From assembly GCF_000092205.1 (NCBI RefSeq), contig NC_014216.1, positions 682,001-746,000 of the forward strand: a DNA stretch of 64,000 bases, written 5' to 3'. Within the stretch, counting starts at the first letter, position 1. Every line of letters starts with the position of its first letter. The notes below the pieces were generated by a model. It saw only the letters and a program-made list of their open reading frames with translations, was not told where the DNA came from and searched no databases. This document shows, one piece after another, positions 61,539 through 64,000 of this stretch. This DNA is from Desulfurivibrio alkaliphilus AHT 2. Its GTDB lineage: Bacteria; Desulfobacterota; Desulfobulbia; Desulfobulbales; Desulfurivibrionaceae. Made by a program: the position numbers and the translations under genes.

Positions 61539-61859
61539 ATGAAAAACGAGAAAAAACTGAAAATGGTAATTACCATCGTAACCACGGAAAAGACCGAAGA
61601 GGTGATCCAGGCCCTGCGCCGGGAAGGGGTGGACGGCTGGTCCATCACCCGGGGGCGGGGCACTTCACTGCAAAGTTATAAAGAGCTCTGGGGGATGCGG
61701 ATCGAGCCGGAAAAGGAGCTTATTCTTACCCTGGTCCCCGAGGAAATGGCACAAAAGGTGATGAACGCGGCGGTGGCGGCCGGTGAACTGGAAAAGCCGG
61801 GCAATGGTTTAAGCCTGATCATCGACGTGGAAAACGCCACCGGCAAGATTTTCGGCTGA
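61539..61859 (+). CDS. PII-like signalling protein
   Basis: 106 residues with the PII fold: MVITIVTTEKTEEVIQALRREGVDGWSITRGRG, then LVPEEMAQKVMNAAVAAG and GNGLSLIIDVENATGKIF. It lacks the canonical GlnB T-loop tyrosine block and uridylylation site, so it is a divergent PII-like protein, not GlnB/GlnK. Its ligand and partner are unknown. It is alone on the plus strand between two minus-strand operons. Confidence 0.82.
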   Translation: MKNEKKLKMVITIVTTEKTEEVIQALRREGVDGWSITRGRGTSLQSYKELWGMRIEPEKELILTLVPEEMAQKVMNAAVAAGELEKPGNGLSLIIDVENATGKIFG

Positions 61860-61862
61860 GCC

Positions 61863-62564
61863 TCAATCTATCTTCATCACTTTGATGATGATAATTCCCG
61901 ACTCGTACAGCAGATACATGGGCACCGCCATGAAGGAGAGGTTGACCACGTCCGGGGTGGGGGTGATCAGGGCGGCGACGATGGTGATGATCAGCACCGC
62001 GTACCCCCGGCCGCTTTCAAACTTGCGGCGCGGGCAAAGGCCGGTTTTGGCCCCGAAGATCATGAAGATCGGCAGCATGGCGATAAAGCCGAAGGCCAGC
62101 ACGAAGACGGTGACGAAGGTAACGAACTTGCCCACCGCGATCACCGCCTGCAACTGTTCCGACTGGTAACCCAGCAGAAAGTTGACCCCCAGGGGCAGGG
62201 TGACGAAAAAACAGAACATGGTGCCGCCGTAAAAGAGCAGGCAGCAGAAGAGGACAAACCAGGCCCGGGTGGCGCGGGTCAGGCCGAAGGGTCCGGCCAT
62301 GGCCTTCCAGAACCAGTAGACGAAAAAGGGCACCAGGGTGAACATGGCCAGGGCCAGCCCCAGTCGCACGTGGGCCAGAAAGGGGTCGGTGACGGTGAAA
62401 TAGGCCAGTTCCTGGCTTAAATGATTCTGCAGTAAGATCAGGGCCCGGGGCGAGACCACGGTGAAGGCGGCGGTGGCCGCCACCAGGCCCAACCCCAGGT
62501 AAAAAGAGGGTCCGCGCAGATCCCGGATGATCCGGGCCAGGGGATGACCTTGCCGGCGGACCAT
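61863..62564 (-). CDS. tatC: Divergent Sec-independent translocase subunit TatC
   Basis: 233 residues with six helices. The C-terminal half matches TatC (FVTVFVLAFGFIAMLPIF, TPTPDVVNLSFMAVPMYLLYE). The N-terminal HLxELR motif reads IIRDLR, and the conserved glutamate after TM2 (E103 in E. coli) is not obvious, so the signal-peptide recognition residues are altered. No tatA or tatB is adjacent. The operon continues with purQ downstream of ykgJ and ends here. Confidence 0.82.
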   Translation of the reverse strand: MVRRQGHPLARIIRDLRGPSFYLGLGLVAATAAFTVVSPRALILLQNHLSQELAYFTVTDPFLAHVRLGLALAMFTLVPFFVYWFWKAMAGPFGLTRATRAWFVLFCCLLFYGGTMFCFFVTLPLGVNFLLGYQSEQLQAVIAVGKFVTFVTVFVLAFGFIAMLPIFMIFGAKTGLCPRRKFESGRGYAVLIITIVAALITPTPDVVNLSFMAVPMYLLYESGIIIIKVMKID

Positions 62565-62567
62565 GGC

Positions 62568-63395
62568 CTAGAGCAGGTGGTCGCGAATAAAATTGATTCC
62601 GTTTTTAAACAGCAGCACCCCCTGACCCTCTTCCGGCAACTCTTCGCGGGTCCAGCGGGGGTGATTGGTGCGGTGAAGGTAGGCCTCCGGGTGCGGCATC
62701 AGGCCGAACAGCCGGCCGCTGGGATCGCAGATGCCGGCAATGCCGCCGGGGGAACCGTTGGGGTTGGCGGGATAGTTCATGGTGGCCTCGCCGCTTTCGG
62801 CCTCGGCGTAACGCAGCACCACCTGTTTGTTTTCCTGCAGCAGGCTGCAAACCCCTTCCCCGGCGCAGACGAACTTGCCCTCGCCATGGCGGACCGGAAA
62901 ATAAAGTTTTTCCAGCCCCCGGGTGAAAACGCAGGGGTTGTCCGGTTCCACCCTGAGGTGGACCCAGCGGTCTTCAAAACGGCTGGAGTCGTTGTGGGTG
63001 AGGCTGACCAGGCGATGGTCGTAGCGCCGCTCAAAGCCGGGCAGCAGACCCAGCTTGACCATGAGCTGAAAGCCGTTGCAGACCCCGATGATCAGCTTGC
63101 CGTCGTCGATGAAGCGGTAGAGCTGGTCTCTGAGCAGCTCACCACCGGGCTTGACGGTGGCGTAGCGCCAGCGGTGGGCCCCGGCCTGGCCGGCGCCCAG
63201 GTCGTCGCCGTCGAGAAACCCCCCGGCCAGATTGAGCAAATGGTAGTCATCCAGGCGGTACTCGCCATGCAGCAGTTCGCTCATGTGGACGATATCCACC
63301 CGGTCGGCGCCGCCCAGCCGGCAGGCATGGGCCATTTCCACCTCGCAGTTGGTGCCGTAGCCGGTAATCACAATGGCCTTAACCTGTTTACTCAT
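62568..63395 (-). CDS. purQ: Phosphoribosylformylglycinamidine synthase subunit PurQ-like amidotransferase
   Basis: 275-residue class I glutamine amidotransferase of purine synthesis: the nucleophile Cys in GVCNGFQLM and the C-terminal GLMPHPEAYL with His/Glu. It is longer than the about 230-residue PurQ of the three-subunit complex and resembles the glutaminase domain of the large PurL. The purL and purS genes are not in view. It stops 4 bp before tatC begins. Confidence 0.88.
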   Translation of the reverse strand: MSKQVKAIVITGYGTNCEVEMAHACRLGGADRVDIVHMSELLHGEYRLDDYHLLNLAGGFLDGDDLGAGQAGAHRWRYATVKPGGELLRDQLYRFIDDGKLIIGVCNGFQLMVKLGLLPGFERRYDHRLVSLTHNDSSRFEDRWVHLRVEPDNPCVFTRGLEKLYFPVRHGEGKFVCAGEGVCSLLQENKQVVLRYAEAESGEATMNYPANPNGSPGGIAGICDPSGRLFGLMPHPEAYLHRTNHPRWTREELPEEGQGVLLFKNGINFIRDHLL

Positions 63396-63413
63396 CTTGC
63401 TTGCCTCATATGT

Positions 63414-64000
63414 TTACTTGTCCAGCCGGCCGTCGCTTTTGTGCCCGGGCCAGGTGGTGGGCAGCCACTTGATGGCGGCCAGCAATAACTGGTAGTCGTC
63501 CAACTCGGCTGCCTCTTGCCCCTTTACTTCGGCCTCATCGGGCAGACTGATCTCACCTGCGGCCACCCGCCGGCGGAAATATTCCAACTGGTACAGCGTG
63601 TGCAGATATTCCTGCTGCTGTTCCGGGGTGGGTTGCCAGCCCTGGAGGATAATGGGATGCCGCAGCAGGGGCAGCATGGCCTCGCTGAAGCGGTTGTATG
63701 GTTCCAGCCCTTGGTCGGCCATCCAGTCTTCCGGGGTGATGGAGCGGTTTTCCTCGAAGCCCCGGCAGTGGTCTTCCCGCACCAAAACAAAAAGTTCCTG
63801 CAGGTGACTGCGGCAGGGGGTCAGGCGCAAACCGCGCCCAATGGGGTAGGCCCGGCAGGCAGCGGGACGGTCTTCATATACGGTGCAACCAGCAGGGCCG
63901 ACAAAGGGACAGCGCCGACGTTCATCCTCCAGCATGGCCAGGTAGACCAAAGAGAAGGCCTCGTCCTGGTGCTCCTCGATCACTGCGTAGCGCTCCAGAA
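63414..64000 (-). CDS. YkgJ-type cysteine-cluster protein (5' partial)
   Basis: The frame is open at the window edge; at least 194 codons are visible. The CxxxxxxxxC pattern (RRCPFVGPAGCTVYEDRPAACRAYP) and two more cysteines (TPCRS, DHCRGF) mark the YkgJ/Fe-S-cluster-like zinc or iron-binding family (UPF0153). The C-terminal half is helical with no recognised motif. It starts upstream of 64000 and ends 18 bp before purQ. Confidence 0.85.
   Translation of the reverse strand, partial: LERYAVIEEHQDEAFSLVYLAMLEDERRRCPFVGPAGCTVYEDRPAACRAYPIGRGLRLTPCRSHLQELFVLVREDHCRGFEENRSITPEDWMADQGLEPYNRFSEAMLPLLRHPIILQGWQPTPEQQQEYLHTLYQLEYFRRRVAAGEISLPDEAEVKGQEAAELDDYQLLLAAIKWLPTTWPGHKSDGRLDK

Overview
The window is a 64 kb stretch of GC-rich chromosome from a Gram-negative bacterium. 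Lipid A acyltransferase, RND pumps with outer-membrane factors, lipoproteins and an outer-membrane barrel protein all point to two membranes. The housekeeping order ispE, tRNA-Gln, prs, rplY, pth, carD, rluD, coaE, rho, rpmE, prfA, prmC, murA, together with DUF1844, YcaO-TPR and CarD proteins, suggests Desulfobacterota (former Deltaproteobacteria). My best guess is Desulfobulbales, close to Desulfurivibrio, but this is inferred from memory of gene order and not from a search.

Layout. 1-2.1 kb: end of trkA and a bifunctional-nuclease/PDZ protein. 2.4-6.6 kb: a complete arsenic operon on the minus strand (arsR, arsC, arsD, arsA, acr3) with a readable promoter and operator. 6.8-12.5 kb: two small envelope proteins and a two-gene RND efflux operon. 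12.7-21.5 kb: a minus-strand accessory block with a JAMM protease beside a YcaO-TPR protein, a lipid A acyltransferase, a PrcB-like lipoprotein, an alpha/beta hydrolase with a beta-helix tail, and a protease/propeller/barrel giant. 21.9-25.6 kb: a lipoprotein, cysS and an unknown protein. 25.6-38.6 kb: the housekeeping run above, headed by serA. 38.7-41.7 kb: a ZraS-like kinase divergent from a ZraP-like metal chaperone with a sigma-54 promoter. 41.8-48.0 kb: MORN protein, DUF3108 protein, and a minus-strand pheA, tsaD, DUF2062, rsmA, Fe-alcohol dehydrogenase cluster, the last carrying an apparent frameshift. 48.3-52.2 kb: CBS/ACT protein, larE, HU, tRNA-Pro, FKBP isomerase and a ZIP transporter. 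52.3-58.7 kb: a TetR-controlled tripartite RND operon. 58.9-64 kb: nitroreductase, a four-cysteine microprotein, MscS channel, FtsB-like protein, a PII-like protein, a divergent TatC, PurQ and a truncated YkgJ-type protein.

The most unusual signal is not a gene. A roughly 108-bp palindromic element occurs six times (2275, 12490, 16622, 18451, 38565, 52161), often beside a separate 43-bp element. It folds into a long stem with regularly spaced symmetric internal loops, arm substitutions are matched on the opposite arm in several copies, five of six copies lie within 3 bp of or overlap a stop codon, and all copies lie in the sense orientation of the gene just upstream. Several genes take their stop codon from the element. 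A second structured region, five successive inverted repeats at 40660-40805, lies between zraS and zraP. Other points worth attention are an ispE reading frame that ends inside tRNA-Gln, an arsR whose predicted transcript is nearly leaderless, and the YcaO-TPR/JAMM pair.
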